A DNA stretch of 19,843 bases, from the NCBI GenBank assembly GCA_905233965.1, contig CAJOFG010000002.1, forward strand, positions 1-19,843. Reading direction: 5' to 3'. Source of the DNA: an uncultured Selenomonadaceae bacterium (GTDB lineage Bacteria; Bacillota; Negativicutes; Selenomonadales; Selenomonadaceae). The translations under genes and the position numbers were made by a program. The notes beneath the pieces are model-generated. The model was not told the DNA's origin and did not search any database. It saw nothing but the letters and a program-made list of their open reading frames with translations. This document shows, piece after piece, positions 7,350 through 15,212 of this stretch (positions within the stretch are counted from its first letter, which is position 1; each line of letters starts with the position of its first letter).

Positions 7350-7384
7350 AGCAATTTTCGGAAATTTTGAAGGTTGCTTTTTTT
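7350..7384 (+). terminator. Terminator after uppS
   Basis: AGCAATTTTC (7350-7359) pairs with GAAGGTTGCT (7369-7378), 10 bp with two G-U pairs, followed by a T run to 7384. It sits between convergent uppS and comEC. Confidence 0.65.
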
Positions 7385-7400
7385 GTGGGATTTTTCGATT

Positions 7401-9728
7401 TTACCGGTCGGAAAATTTTTCTACGTTCAAATTTTTTCCGTCGGTAGAAAATTTTATCAAGCCGTCTTTGTCCGTGCGGAAAATTTTCGCGTGAACATTT
7501 TCAAGCCGCTCCAAAATTTCCGGGCGCGGGTGTCCGAAATTGTTTCCGCAGCCGACGCTGATGACGGCACATTTCGGATTGACGGCGGACAAAAATCTTT
7601 CGCCGGAACTCGTCGCGCTCCCGTGATGCCCGACTTTCAACACGGTACTTTTCACGTCCGCGCCGGAATTTAAAATTTCTTCCTCGTTCTCCTTAATTAA
7701 ATCGCCGGTGATTAAAAAAGTAACTTCGCCGTAACGAATTTTGTAGACGTTTGAAATTTCGTTGCCCGTGCCGGTTTGCGGCGCGAAAATTATTTCAACT
7801 TCCACCCCGTCGATATTAAAAATTTCTCCGGCTTTCCCGGCGCGAAGGTTCGACAAAAATTTTTCGCTCATTCCGAAAACTGCCGCATATTCCGATTTCG
7901 ATTCGCCCGCCGTGACAATTTCGCGGACGGGAAATTTTTTTATCACCGCGCCGGCTCCTCCGGAATGGTCTTCATGGACGTGCGTCAAAAAAATCGTATC
8001 GACTTCGCGCACTCCCTCATGTTTCAGGAAAGGCACGACGACTCTTTCGCCAACGTCGAAAATTTTTTCCCGCGTCCCTCCCGTGTCGAACAGCAAACAT
8101 TTTCCGTGAGGTGTCAAAACAACGGCGCAGTCACCCTGTCCCACGTCGATAAAATTTATTTCCGCATTGTCGGCCGGTTTGAAAATGTTGAACACGAAAA
8201 TTAAAAGCAACATCAAAAAAAATTCCGGACGACGAAAAATTATCGCGAGGTAATAAAAAAATCCGGCGAAAAATCCGAGCGTCGGCATTTGCACGGCGGC
8301 GAACGGCAACTTTGCGAAAATCCGATTCAGTTCCGCGCCGACTCCGAAAATCAACGACTCCGCGACGAAAAAAATTTTTCCCGCAAACGGAATTGCAAAC
8401 GCGATTATCCCGCTCAAAATTCCGCCGACGATTACGATTTCCAAAATCGGCATGACGAAAACATTTGCAAGTATCGAGCTCAACGAAATTTGATTGAAGT
8501 ACCACACGACGACCGGCAAGCTTGCGACTTGCGCGGAAATTGTCATTGCCGCCGGGTATGAAAATTGACGCGGGAATTTGTAAAGCATTCGGCGAAAATC
8601 TTCGGCAAGGTACATCAATCCCGCCGTCGCACAAAAACTCAGCTGAAAACTTATGTCGAAAATCAAAAGCGGTCGGGCGATTAACATTGTCAACGCCGTC
8701 AAAGTCAAAAGCCTTGCGCCGATCGCTTCGACTTCAAGAGCCGTCGCGAGGAAAATTAAAATTCCCATCACACCGGACCGAATGACGTGCGGCAACATTC
8801 CGGAAAGGAGCGTGTACGTTCCGATAACGAAAATTCCGATTGCGACCGTTGCGGCACGCGGAATTTTTAACAGCAGGCAAAGGTAAGCGGTTGCCGCCGC
8901 CAAAAAACTCATGTGGGAGCCGCTGACGGATAAAATGTGAATTATTCCGGTCGTTTGAAACTCTTCGACGAGTTCCGGATTCAGTCCCGCGTAACCGCCG
9001 AACAGCATCGCGAAAATTGCCGCCGCGTCCTCCTTCGACATGACCGCCGTCATCGTGTCCCGGTAATGTTCGCGAATTTCCGAAACGAACCGCAAAAATT
9101 TTGTCGGCAAATTTCCTTCGACTTCCTCAACTTTTACGCCGGACTTGTCAGCCGACATTCGTGCCGTTATTCCGTCGGACTTCAGCCGGGTTACCGCGTC
9201 GATTTGTCCGGGATTTTTATAATTCGTCGGCAACTTCAATTTTCCGGACGCAGAAATTTTATCGCCGATTCTCCCGGACTTCGCGACCTCTCCGGGTTTC
9301 GCGTAGTCGGTTAAAATCATTGCGCCGGTTGCGGAAATTTCTTCACCGCGAATTTTTACCGATTCGACATCGACGACAAACCGGGTTTGCGTCACTTCGT
9401 TTGAAAAAATTTTTTGCGCCGGCGTTTCGTGAATTGTGCCGGAGATTAAAATTTCTTTCCCCTCAAAATTTGAAATGTCATTCGCCGGCAAAGTGTCCGC
9501 AGAAAAAAATCTTGCCGCGCCGAGTGCGAAAAAAATTATCGGGCAAATTATTTTCGCGGCGGTTGCCGAATTTTTTTTCCACGTCAAAATAATTCCGACA
9601 ATGCCGAGCAATGAACAGCCGGCAAGCAAAAATTTCAACGACGCGCCGGAATATTCCGCTGTCAAAATTCCGGCTGACAACGCGGCGAGAAAAATATTTA
9701 ACAGTTGATTGGAAATTTTTATCTTCAT
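7401..9728 (-). CDS. comEC: ComEC/Rec2-type DNA-uptake channel with metallo-hydrolase domain
   Basis: Inner-membrane channel that passes single-stranded transforming DNA. From ATG 9728 it is 775 residues, normal for full-length ComEC. The parts in order are: N-terminal membrane segments and an OB-like domain (about 1-190); the polytopic competence domain, with the G-L-N-P-E-L-V-E-E-F-Q-T-T-G-I-I-H-I-L-S-V-S-G-type signature split by its conserved G and H residues; and a C-terminal metallo-beta-lactamase domain with V-G-Q-G-D, T-H-V-H-E-D-H-S-G-G and V-G-H-H-G-S. An in-frame TTG at 9746 is the alternative start; neither has a clear ribosome site, and I prefer the ATG. It has its own promoter at 9770-9798, shared in part with the divergent U32 gene. 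No other competence gene is nearby. Confidence 0.93.
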   Translation of the reverse strand: MKIKISNQLLNIFLAALSAGILTAEYSGASLKFLLAGCSLLGIVGIILTWKKNSATAAKIICPIIFFALGAARFFSADTLPANDISNFEGKEILISGTIHETPAQKIFSNEVTQTRFVVDVESVKIRGEEISATGAMILTDYAKPGEVAKSGRIGDKISASGKLKLPTNYKNPGQIDAVTRLKSDGITARMSADKSGVKVEEVEGNLPTKFLRFVSEIREHYRDTMTAVMSKEDAAAIFAMLFGGYAGLNPELVEEFQTTGIIHILSVSGSHMSFLAAATAYLCLLLKIPRAATVAIGIFVIGTYTLLSGMLPHVIRSGVMGILIFLATALEVEAIGARLLTLTALTMLIARPLLIFDISFQLSFCATAGLMYLAEDFRRMLYKFPRQFSYPAAMTISAQVASLPVVVWYFNQISLSSILANVFVMPILEIVIVGGILSGIIAFAIPFAGKIFFVAESLIFGVGAELNRIFAKLPFAAVQMPTLGFFAGFFYYLAIIFRRPEFFLMLLLIFVFNIFKPADNAEINFIDVGQGDCAVVLTPHGKCLLFDTGGTREKIFDVGERVVVPFLKHEGVREVDTIFLTHVHEDHSGGAGAVIKKFPVREIVTAGESKSEYAAVFGMSEKFLSNLRAGKAGEIFNIDGVEVEIIFAPQTGTGNEISNVYKIRYGEVTFLITGDLIKENEEEILNSGADVKSTVLKVGHHGSATSSGERFLSAVNPKCAVISVGCGNNFGHPRPEILERLENVHAKIFRTDKDGLIKFSTDGKNLNVEKFSDR

Positions 9729-9769
9729 CTGATTTACCGGTACCAAAAATTTTTTTACGACACGCCGAA

Positions 9770-9798
9770 ATTTTACTTGCCGCCCGGAAATATTGCAA
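9770..9798 (-). promoter_or_regulatory. comEC promoter
   Basis: On the minus strand TTGCAA (9798-9793), a 17-base spacer and TAAAAT (9775-9770), giving a leader of about 35 bases before ATG 9728. The -35 hexamer is its own reverse complement and is also the -35 of the divergent promoter. Confidence 0.62.
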
Positions 9799-9821
9799 GC
9801 CTGCGCGCCCGGTGATATAAT
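9793..9821 (+). promoter_or_regulatory. Promoter of the U32-family gene
   Basis: TTGCAA (9793-9798), a 17-base spacer and perfect TATAAT (9816-9821) preceded by TGA, i.e. an extended -10. A strong promoter by inspection. Confidence 0.75.
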
Positions 9822-9855
9822 TTTTGCAAGAAATTTTCGGAAGGAGTTTTTTTAA

Positions 9856-11787
9856 ATGTCATTGACTCGTGATTCTGTTGAACTCTTGGCACCTGCCGGA
9901 ACTTGGGACGCATTTACCGCCGCGATTGATGCCGGAGCGGACGCGGTTTATCTCGGCGGAAAACATTTCAATATGCGCGTTCACAAAGACGACTTCAACT
10001 TGACCGACGAACAGTTGAAAGCCGCCGTCGAGTACGCGCACGAACGCGGCGTGAAACTCGATATAACTTTGAACAATTTAATCAGCGCGGAAGAAGTCGA
10101 ACCGCTCAAAAATTATCTGTACTTCCTCAACGAAATTCGACCGGACGCGCTGATTGTTCAAGATTTGTCCGTCGTGAATTTGATTAACAAACTCGGCTTG
10201 GAAATTCCGATTCACATTTCGGTTATGATGAACACGAATAATTTTCACGCCGTCGAAGAGTTGAAAAAATTCGGCGTGAAAAGAATTGTCGTCGGGCGCG
10301 AACTGAGTTTGACGGAAACGAAATTGTTGAAGGAAAAAACCGGGATTGAGATTGAATATTTCATTCACGGCGATATGTGTATCGCGGTTTCCGGGCAGTG
10401 CATACATTCCGGCGTGACGTTCGGGCACAGCGGAAATCGCGGACGTTGTTTCAAACCGTGTCGCTGGGCTTGGAAATTCGTTGACGAAAAAACCGGCGAA
10501 GTCATCGACGACACGTCGCACAAACTCGCGCTGAACGATATGTGTATGTTGCGGAACATTCCGGAAATGATTCAAGCCGGGATAACCTCTTTCAAAATCG
10601 AAGGGCGAATGAGACCGCCGGAATTTATTTCGCGAATCGTTTCGACTTACCGGAAAGAAATTGACAGGTACATTGCCGACCCGACCGGTTACACGCCGGA
10701 CGAAGAAGTTTGGAAAGATTTTTATGATAAACGCGTGAGAAATTTTTCGACGGTCTTTGCATTCAAACCGCCGACGAAAAACGACATCGGACTGAGCGGA
10801 AAACGTGAGCCGCGATTTTTCAGCGCGGGAGTTGTCGAAACTCCTTTTGACGATCCGGAAGTGAAAAAAATTTTCGACGGGGAGCGGGAAATAAAAAATT
10901 CCGGGCGCAAACCGGATTTAAGCGTTCGCGTTTCGACTTTCGATTCCGCGAAGGCGGCGATTGAGAACGGCGCGAATTTAATTTACGTCGGCGGCGAAGT
11001 TTTCAAACCGCTGAAACCGTTCACGCTTGACGAGTTGAAAAAATCCGTCGCGCTTGCGCACGAGTCCGGCGCGAAAATATTTTTGAACACGCCGCGCATA
11101 ACTCAAGATAAAGAGTTGAGCGAACTTGCGGAACTGTTGAAAAAAATTTCCGGCGTAAAATTCGACGGGGTGAACGTCGGGAATTTGGGCGCGTTGAGTT
11201 TGGTTAAACAAAATTCCGACTTGCCGATACACTCCGACGTGTCTTTTAACCTGTTCAATCATGAGGCGGCGGAATTTTTAAAAAATCTCGGCGTGTCCGG
11301 CGCGACCGCGTCGCTTGAATTGAGTTTCGCGCAAGTCCGGGAAGTCGTCGAAAATTCCGACTTGCCGATTGAAATTATCGTTCACGGTTCCAACGAGTCA
11401 ATGACTTGCCGGCACAACTTCATAAAATTTTATTATCCGGGCTTTGATGACTTCGCAACGCCGGAAATTATGAACAGACATTTTGCGCTGGAAGATTCCG
11501 CCGGCGAAATTCATCCGCTCCGCGCAGACCAATTCGGTTATATGCACATTTATTTTGCGAAAGATTTATGTATGCTTCCGTACCTGCAAAAATTTTTCGG
11601 CGCGTCGGCTCTCCGGATTGAAGGGCAGGATTATTCGCCGGAAGTTGTCGGACTGACGACGAAAATTTATCGTGCGGCGATTGACGGAAAAAATTTCGCG
11701 CCGGACTTTGAACGGTTGCAAAAAATTTCTCCGCGCAAATTCGGCAGCGGGGTTTACCGTTTCGCACGGAGCAAAAATTCAATTTAG
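9856..11787 (+). CDS. U32-family protein (RlhA/TrhP-like), probable RNA hydroxylation enzyme
   Basis: Annotated historically as a peptidase U32 / collagenase-like protein; characterised relatives RlhA and TrhP act in hydroxylation of 23S rRNA or tRNA. The start follows AAGGAG at good spacing. Residues 8-40 carry E-L-L-A-P-A-G and A-D-A-V-Y-L-G-G. The conserved H-G-D-M-C-I-A-x-S-G-Q-C block is at 171-182, and four cysteines lie at 175, 182, 198 and 202, likely iron-sulfur ligands. After a linker, a second barrel-like half (from about 355) repeats the pattern, with I-Y-V-G-G-E-V-F and I-V-H-G-S-N-E-S-M-T-C-R but only one of the cysteines. At 643 residues it matches the long RlhA-type members. 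Which RNA it modifies cannot be read from sequence. Confidence 0.85.
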   Translation: MSLTRDSVELLAPAGTWDAFTAAIDAGADAVYLGGKHFNMRVHKDDFNLTDEQLKAAVEYAHERGVKLDITLNNLISAEEVEPLKNYLYFLNEIRPDALIVQDLSVVNLINKLGLEIPIHISVMMNTNNFHAVEELKKFGVKRIVVGRELSLTETKLLKEKTGIEIEYFIHGDMCIAVSGQCIHSGVTFGHSGNRGRCFKPCRWAWKFVDEKTGEVIDDTSHKLALNDMCMLRNIPEMIQAGITSFKIEGRMRPPEFISRIVSTYRKEIDRYIADPTGYTPDEEVWKDFYDKRVRNFSTVFAFKPPTKNDIGLSGKREPRFFSAGVVETPFDDPEVKKIFDGEREIKNSGRKPDLSVRVSTFDSAKAAIENGANLIYVGGEVFKPLKPFTLDELKKSVALAHESGAKIFLNTPRITQDKELSELAELLKKISGVKFDGVNVGNLGALSLVKQNSDLPIHSDVSFNLFNHEAAEFLKNLGVSGATASLELSFAQVREVVENSDLPIEIIVHGSNESMTCRHNFIKFYYPGFDDFATPEIMNRHFALEDSAGEIHPLRADQFGYMHIYFAKDLCMLPYLQKFFGASALRIEGQDYSPEVVGLTTKIYRAAIDGKNFAPDFERLQKISPRKFGSGVYRFARSKNSI

Positions 11788-11791
11788 AGAG

Positions 11792-11840
11792 TATCGGCAA
11801 AAACGAACGCACACCGATTCCGACGGAAAAAATAACCGTC
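11792..11840 (-). repeat. Diverged partial copy of the 4263-4427 element
   Basis: Read on the minus strand, the stretch following a GACGG/CCGTC hairpin matches the right end of the 4263-4427 element in 23 of 28 bases, and all five differences are transitions. The shared core includes GTGCGTTC. In this copy the hairpin serves as the terminator of the U32 gene. Its A-rich loop is in the opposite orientation, relative to the flank, from the other copy. Confidence 0.6.
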
Positions 11841-11851
11841 GGAATTTTTTT
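11817..11851 (+). terminator. Terminator of the U32-family gene
   Basis: ATTCCGACGG (11817-11826) and CCGTCGGAAT (11836-11845) form a perfect 10-bp stem with a 9-base A-rich loop, followed by a T run. Confidence 0.88.
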
Positions 11852-11885
11852 ACCGAAAATCTGAAAAAAATTTGAAAAAAAACAT

Positions 11886-11913
11886 TTGCCAAAATTTTTT
11901 CGTATGATATAAT
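11886..11913 (+). promoter_or_regulatory. Promoter of gutM
   Basis: TTGCCA (11886-11891), a 16-base spacer and TATAAT (11908-11913) with TGA just upstream (extended -10). The leader to ATG 11970 is about 50 bases. No TTACC-N3-GGTAA operator is seen here, unlike the aldolase and isomerase promoters. Confidence 0.7.
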
Positions 11914-11969
11914 CCGGAAAATGAAAAAAAAGTGAAACCGAAAGTTGAAAAAGGGAAGGAGAATGTCAC

Positions 11970-12389
11970 ATGAGTATCCGGACGATTTTCGGCATACTTC
12001 TTCTTTTGATGGTAATGCAACTTATCGGTATGCGTTTGCAAGTGCGTGCGTATCGTAATGCGGTCAGTCGCCTGCACAAACTCGGCAATCTCGGAATAGG
12101 TTCGATGCGCGGAAAGTTCGGAGCCGGACATATCGTCATCATTGCCTGTGACCGGGACGGAAAAATTGTCGGCGGTGAAATCATGGAGGGAATGACAATT
12201 TTCAGCCGGTTCCGGCAGATGTCGGGCATTGCGGGAAAAACCATTTACGATCTCGCCGGAGAATATCGTAATCTCCCCGAAAAGAAACGCAAAAAGTTCA
12301 AGGGGCATTTACAAGCGTTGGAAGCACTGGAGGCGCGCCTTGCCTCCGAAAAGAAAAAGGAGGTTGAAAGTCACGACGAAGAAAATTGA
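11970..12389 (+). CDS. gutM: Glucitol operon activator-like protein GutM
   Basis: In enteric bacteria GutM is a positive factor for the sorbitol (gut/srl) operon. This 139-residue protein has one N-terminal membrane segment (about residues 5-20). Its body aligns with GutM: a G-R/K-F-x-P/A-G-x-x-V-I-x-A-x-D-x-D-x-K-I-V pattern, then M-E-G-M-T-I-F-S-R-F and I-A-G-K-T-I-Y-D-L. A charged helix (from about 103) extends the C-terminus past the enteric protein's 119 residues. A GGAAGGAG ribosome site precedes the start. It leads the locus, with srlA starting 177 bases downstream, supporting a role tied to this PTS. With a membrane anchor and no clear DNA-binding motif, how it would activate transcription is unclear. 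Confidence 0.88.
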   Translation: MSIRTIFGILLLLMVMQLIGMRLQVRAYRNAVSRLHKLGNLGIGSMRGKFGAGHIVIIACDRDGKIVGGEIMEGMTIFSRFRQMSGIAGKTIYDLAGEYRNLPEKKRKKFKGHLQALEALEARLASEKKKEVESHDEEN

Positions 12390-12464
12390 CGGAACGATTT
12401 TTTTTCGCACCCGATGAAAAAAGTTTTATACCAAAAAAATTTTAAGGTTCTTTCTCATTTGGAG

Positions 12465-12492
12465 TTAATCGGCAAGTTTATTCGGTTATACT
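12465..12492 (+). promoter_or_regulatory. Possible weak srlA promoter
   Basis: TATACT (12487-12492) with only a poor -35 (TTAATC, 12465-12470, 16-base spacer). No terminator is evident between gutM and srlA, so read-through from the gutM promoter is equally possible. A poor -35 would suit an activator-dependent promoter, but this is inference. Confidence 0.3.
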
Positions 12493-12566
12493 CAAAAAGA
12501 AATTTTTCAAATAACTTTTCATAAAAATTTGCCGAAAAGCTCCCGAACAAAAAGCAGGTGATTTTT

Positions 12567-13082
12567 GTGGAATTTATAGCAACTCTTGCGAACGGCTTTA
12601 TTTCGCTTTTCCAAGCGGGAGCCGCAACATTCACGGGCTGGGTTACCGGAATTATTCCGCTGGTTGTCGTCATGATGACGGCGGTCAACTCGTTGATTAA
12701 ACTTATCGGTGAAGATCGCGTAAACGGTCTTGCCGAAACGGCGACGAAGTATACCGTAACCCGTTACACCGTCCTTCCGGTTTTGGCTGTTATCTTCCTT
12801 GCGAACCCGATGTGTTACACTTTCGGACGTTTCGTCGAAGAGAAATATAAACCGGCATTTTACGACGCGGCAGTCAGCTTTGTTCACCCGGTAACCGGAC
12901 TTTTCCCGCACGCCAACGGCGGTGAGTTGTTCGTTTACATGGGTATTGCCGCAGGTGTCACTCAACTCGGACTTCCTCTCGGAGATTTGGCGGTTCGCTA
13001 CTTCTTCGTCGGTGTTCTCGTTATCTTGATTCGCGGCATTGTGACAGAGAAAATTTATCTGCATATGCTCAGCAAAAACTGA
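12567..13082 (+). CDS. srlA: PTS glucitol/sorbitol-type transporter subunit IIC
   Basis: Membrane component that, with SrlE, carries a sugar alcohol inward while it is phosphorylated. The likely start is GTG 12567, six bases after AGGTG; the GTG at 12558 lies inside that ribosome site. The 171 residues compare with 187 in Escherichia coli SrlA. The family landmarks are clear: F-T-G-W-V-T-G-I-I-P-L, L-I-K-L-I-G, an R-Y-T-V-L-P stretch, N-P-M, the G-R-F-V-E-E-K-Y-K-P-A-F-Y loop, and G-L-F-P-H-A-N-x-G-E-L-F-V-Y followed by L-G-L-P-L-G-D-L-A-V. Three or more membrane helices are expected. The IIBC gene follows after 18 bases. The substrate may differ from sorbitol, as the usual sorbitol-6-phosphate dehydrogenase gene is absent. 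Confidence 0.93.
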   Translation: MEFIATLANGFISLFQAGAATFTGWVTGIIPLVVVMMTAVNSLIKLIGEDRVNGLAETATKYTVTRYTVLPVLAVIFLANPMCYTFGRFVEEKYKPAFYDAAVSFVHPVTGLFPHANGGELFVYMGIAAGVTQLGLPLGDLAVRYFFVGVLVILIRGIVTEKIYLHMLSKN

Positions 13083-13100
13083 TGAGAGGAGGAAGAGAAG

Positions 13101-14102
13101 ATGAGAGCAGTTACAATTACAAAAGGTAAAGGCGGATTCGGCGGACCTCTCACTTTGGTTCCCGATGCCACCAGAAATAAAGTAGTAAGCGTCACGGGCG
13201 GCGGTATCCACCCGATCGCCGCAAAAATTGCGGAAATGACGGAGTGCGAAGCGGTAGACGGTTTTTCAACCGGCGTTCCGGACGAAGAAATTCTCGTTGC
13301 GATAGTTGACTGCGGCGGCACTGCCCGTTGCGGAGTTTATCCGAAGAAAAGAATTTTCACCGTCAACGTTCTGCCCGTCGGACAGTCCGGACCTCTCGCG
13401 AAATTCATCACGGAGGATATTTACGTTTCCGCCGTCGATGAATCTTGTATTCAACTCGCTGATGCGTCCGCTGCGTCGGCGGCAAAAACTCCTCCCAAAC
13501 CGGGAGAAGCCGGAGCCCCGAAGAGCAAAGCGCAGGCAAAGGAAGAAATTGCAAAAATGAATGCCGGCAAAGAAAAGGGACTCATCACCAGAATCGGTAT
13601 CGCAATCGGCGGAGTCGTCAGCAAATTCTATGCGGCAGGTCGTGAAACAATCGACATCACGATTAAAAGTATTTTGCCGTTCATGGCGTTCGTCAGTATG
13701 ATTCTCGGTATCATCAGCGCGTCCGGAATCGGTGACGTTATCGCGAATACAATTTCGCCGATGGCAAGTACCCTTCCCGGAATGTTGATAATCTCGTTAA
13801 TCTGCGGTATGCCGTTCCTTTCTCCGGTTCTCGGACCGGGCGCGGTTATCGCTCAGATCGTCGGTACACTTCTCGGTGTGCAAATCGGTCTCGGCAACAT
13901 TCCTCCGCAGTATGCACTTCCGGCACTTTTCGCGATTGACGCGCAGGTCGGCGGCGACTTCGTTCCTGTCGGTCTTTCGCTCGGCGAAGCTGAACCGGAA
14001 ACAATCGAACTCGGTGTCCCTGCAGTTTTGTACTCCCGCGTCATCACCGGACCGGTTGCGGTTATCATCGCTTATGTTGCAAGTATCGGTCTTTATTCGT
14101 AA
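13101..14102 (+). CDS. srlE: PTS glucitol/sorbitol-type transporter subunit IIBC
   Basis: Receives phosphate from IIA (SrlB) and passes it to the incoming polyol. The 333 residues form an N-terminal IIB domain (about 1-125), opening with K-G-x-G-G-F-G-G-P-L. It contains D-C-G-G-T-A-R-C-G, in which C71 is the likely phosphorylated cysteine. An Ala/Pro/Lys-rich linker (about 126-155) follows. The membrane IIC part has E-T-I-D-I-T-I-K-x-I-L-P-F-M-A-F, then P-F-L-S-P-V-L-G-P-G-A-V-I-A-Q and G-G-D-F-V-P-V-G-L-S-L-G-E-A. It lies 18 bases after srlA behind a GGAGG site. Codon choice favours C-ending codons more than most genes here, suggesting high expression. Its IIA partner is not adjacent but lies 3 kb downstream, in the second operon. 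Confidence 0.95.
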   Translation: MRAVTITKGKGGFGGPLTLVPDATRNKVVSVTGGGIHPIAAKIAEMTECEAVDGFSTGVPDEEILVAIVDCGGTARCGVYPKKRIFTVNVLPVGQSGPLAKFITEDIYVSAVDESCIQLADASAASAAKTPPKPGEAGAPKSKAQAKEEIAKMNAGKEKGLITRIGIAIGGVVSKFYAAGRETIDITIKSILPFMAFVSMILGIISASGIGDVIANTISPMASTLPGMLIISLICGMPFLSPVLGPGAVIAQIVGTLLGVQIGLGNIPPQYALPALFAIDAQVGGDFVPVGLSLGEAEPETIELGVPAVLYSRVITGPVAVIIAYVASIGLYS

Positions 14103-14156
14103 TTGATCGGAAAAAAGTTTTAACGCAATTTTTGAAAACCTCATTACATAAAATAA

Positions 14157-14206
14157 ACCGGAAACGGTCGGGAAAAAATTTTCTCGGATTGTTTCCGGTC
14201 TTTTTT
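14157..14206. terminator. Bidirectional terminator between srlE and the aldolase gene
   Basis: ACCGGAAAC (14157-14165) pairs with GTTTCCGGT (14191-14199). CTTTTTT follows on the plus strand and an A/T-rich tail flanks the minus side. It can stop srlE transcripts and possibly those of the convergent aldolase. Confidence 0.75.
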
Positions 14207-14234
14207 ATGTTCGATAAATTTTTTTGACTGAATT

Positions 14235-15083
14235 TTATTTCGTCAGCAAATTGATGTAGTGGCGAAGTACGTTTCTGATGCCTTCGTCAGCCGCCTTTTG
14301 AATTTTCATGTAGCTTTTCAAATTTTCATCTTCACGGACAACTTTTGCGGCACAGTCGCGGGCGGCAACGGTAAATTCGGTAAATACGTTTACTTTGGTA
14401 ATGCCCTCTTTGACGCAACGCTTCAAATTTTCGTCGCCGGTACCGGAGCCGCCGTGAAGTACGAGCGGAACGGGAACATTTTCGGAAAGTTCTTTCAGCC
14501 GTTTGAAATTCAATTCCGGATTTTTATTGTTCTTGTAAACGCCGTGAGATGTGCCGATTGAAACGGCGAGAGAATCAACGCCGGTTTTTTCTGCGAATTT
14601 AACCGCGTCCTCAACCGTCGTGTAAACCGTTTCGACTTCCTCCATTTCGGTGGGACTTTCGGTCGTGCCGCCGACGTGTCCTATCTCCGCCTCAATGTCC
14701 ACGCCGTGAGCGTGTGCGAAATCTGCCGCCTCTTTCGTCAAGCGAACGTTCTCTTCAAAGTCATGCATCGACGCATCAATCATGACGGAATTAAATCCGA
14801 GTTCAATCGCCCTTTTAACGTAGTCGAAATCTTCGCCGTGATCCAAATGAAGTGCAATCGGAGCCTTGACGCTTGCCGCCATGAGTTTGCCGACGGCGGC
14901 GGCCTCTTCCAACGAAATCAAATGTTTGTGTGCCTGCGCGAAGGAAAGCAAAATCGGCGCGTCCAACTCTTCGGCGGTTTGAACGTAATCGCGGGCGGAG
15001 TTCAAATCCCAAAAATCGGGAGCGACAATGCCGTAATGATTTTTTTTCGCTTCGGTCAAAATTTCTTTCGTTCTCGTCAACAT
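14235..15083 (-). CDS. Class II (zinc) ketose-bisphosphate aldolase, GatY/KbaY/Fba family
   Basis: Cleaves a ketose phosphate to dihydroxyacetone phosphate plus an aldehyde, using zinc. ATG 15083 follows a GTGAGG ribosome site; the in-frame TTG 21 bases upstream overlaps that site and is rejected. The 282 residues are typical. Catalytic D81 and zinc ligand H82 lie in L-H-L-D-H-G. E-A-E-I-G-H-V-G-G begins at 131, and zinc ligands H180 (G-T-S-H-G) and H210 (L-H-G-G-S-G-T-G) follow, then the substrate loop K-V-N-V-F-T-E. The family includes fructose-1,6-, tagatose-1,6- and other ketose-phosphate aldolases; specificity is not readable. It is transcribed alone from an operator-bearing promoter identical in logic to that of the isomerase operon, so it very likely belongs to the same pathway. 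Confidence 0.88.
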   Translation of the reverse strand: MLTRTKEILTEAKKNHYGIVAPDFWDLNSARDYVQTAEELDAPILLSFAQAHKHLISLEEAAAVGKLMAASVKAPIALHLDHGEDFDYVKRAIELGFNSVMIDASMHDFEENVRLTKEAADFAHAHGVDIEAEIGHVGGTTESPTEMEEVETVYTTVEDAVKFAEKTGVDSLAVSIGTSHGVYKNNKNPELNFKRLKELSENVPVPLVLHGGSGTGDENLKRCVKEGITKVNVFTEFTVAARDCAAKVVREDENLKSYMKIQKAADEGIRNVLRHYINLLTK

Positions 15084-15124
15084 TTTATCGAACCTCACTT
15101 TCAAGATATAACAACCTGTAATGA

Positions 15125-15153
15125 AGTATACTTTACCGGTGGTAACTTGTCAA
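15125..15153 (-). promoter_or_regulatory. Aldolase promoter with embedded GntR-type operator
   Basis: On the minus strand: consensus TTGACA (15153-15148), a 17-base spacer and TATACT (15130-15125). The spacer contains the dyad TTACC-N3-GGTAA (15133-15145, plus strand TTACCGGTGGTAA), so a bound regulator would block the promoter. The same dyad occurs at the isomerase promoter (16060-16072). Confidence 0.82.
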
Positions 15154-15165
15154 TGTTTACCCGAT

Positions 15166-15208
15166 AAAAAAATTCGACCTTACCTGCTGTCTTTTCCGGT
15201 CGAATTTT
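15166..15208 (-). terminator. Terminator of the gntR gene
   Basis: AATTCGACC (15171-15179) pairs with GGTCGAATT (15198-15206), extendable by A-T pairs. Read on the minus strand it is followed by a T run and begins just past the regulator's stop codon. Confidence 0.8.
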
Positions 15209-15212
15209 AAAT

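Noticed and set aside
9757..9768. Third copy of the repeat end (ACGACACGCC) upstream of comEC
   Set aside because: Only about ten bases agree, with no flanking similarity; chance is sufficient.
11932..11948. Catabolite-repression (cre) site before gutM
   Set aside because: TGAAACCGAAAGTT resembles the left half only; the right arm does not match the consensus.
12519..13211. 230-codon minus-strand open frame opposite srlA
   Set aside because: It is antisense to clearly conserved srlA/srlE coding sequence and has low-complexity, Asn/Arg/Ser-rich content typical of a shadow frame.
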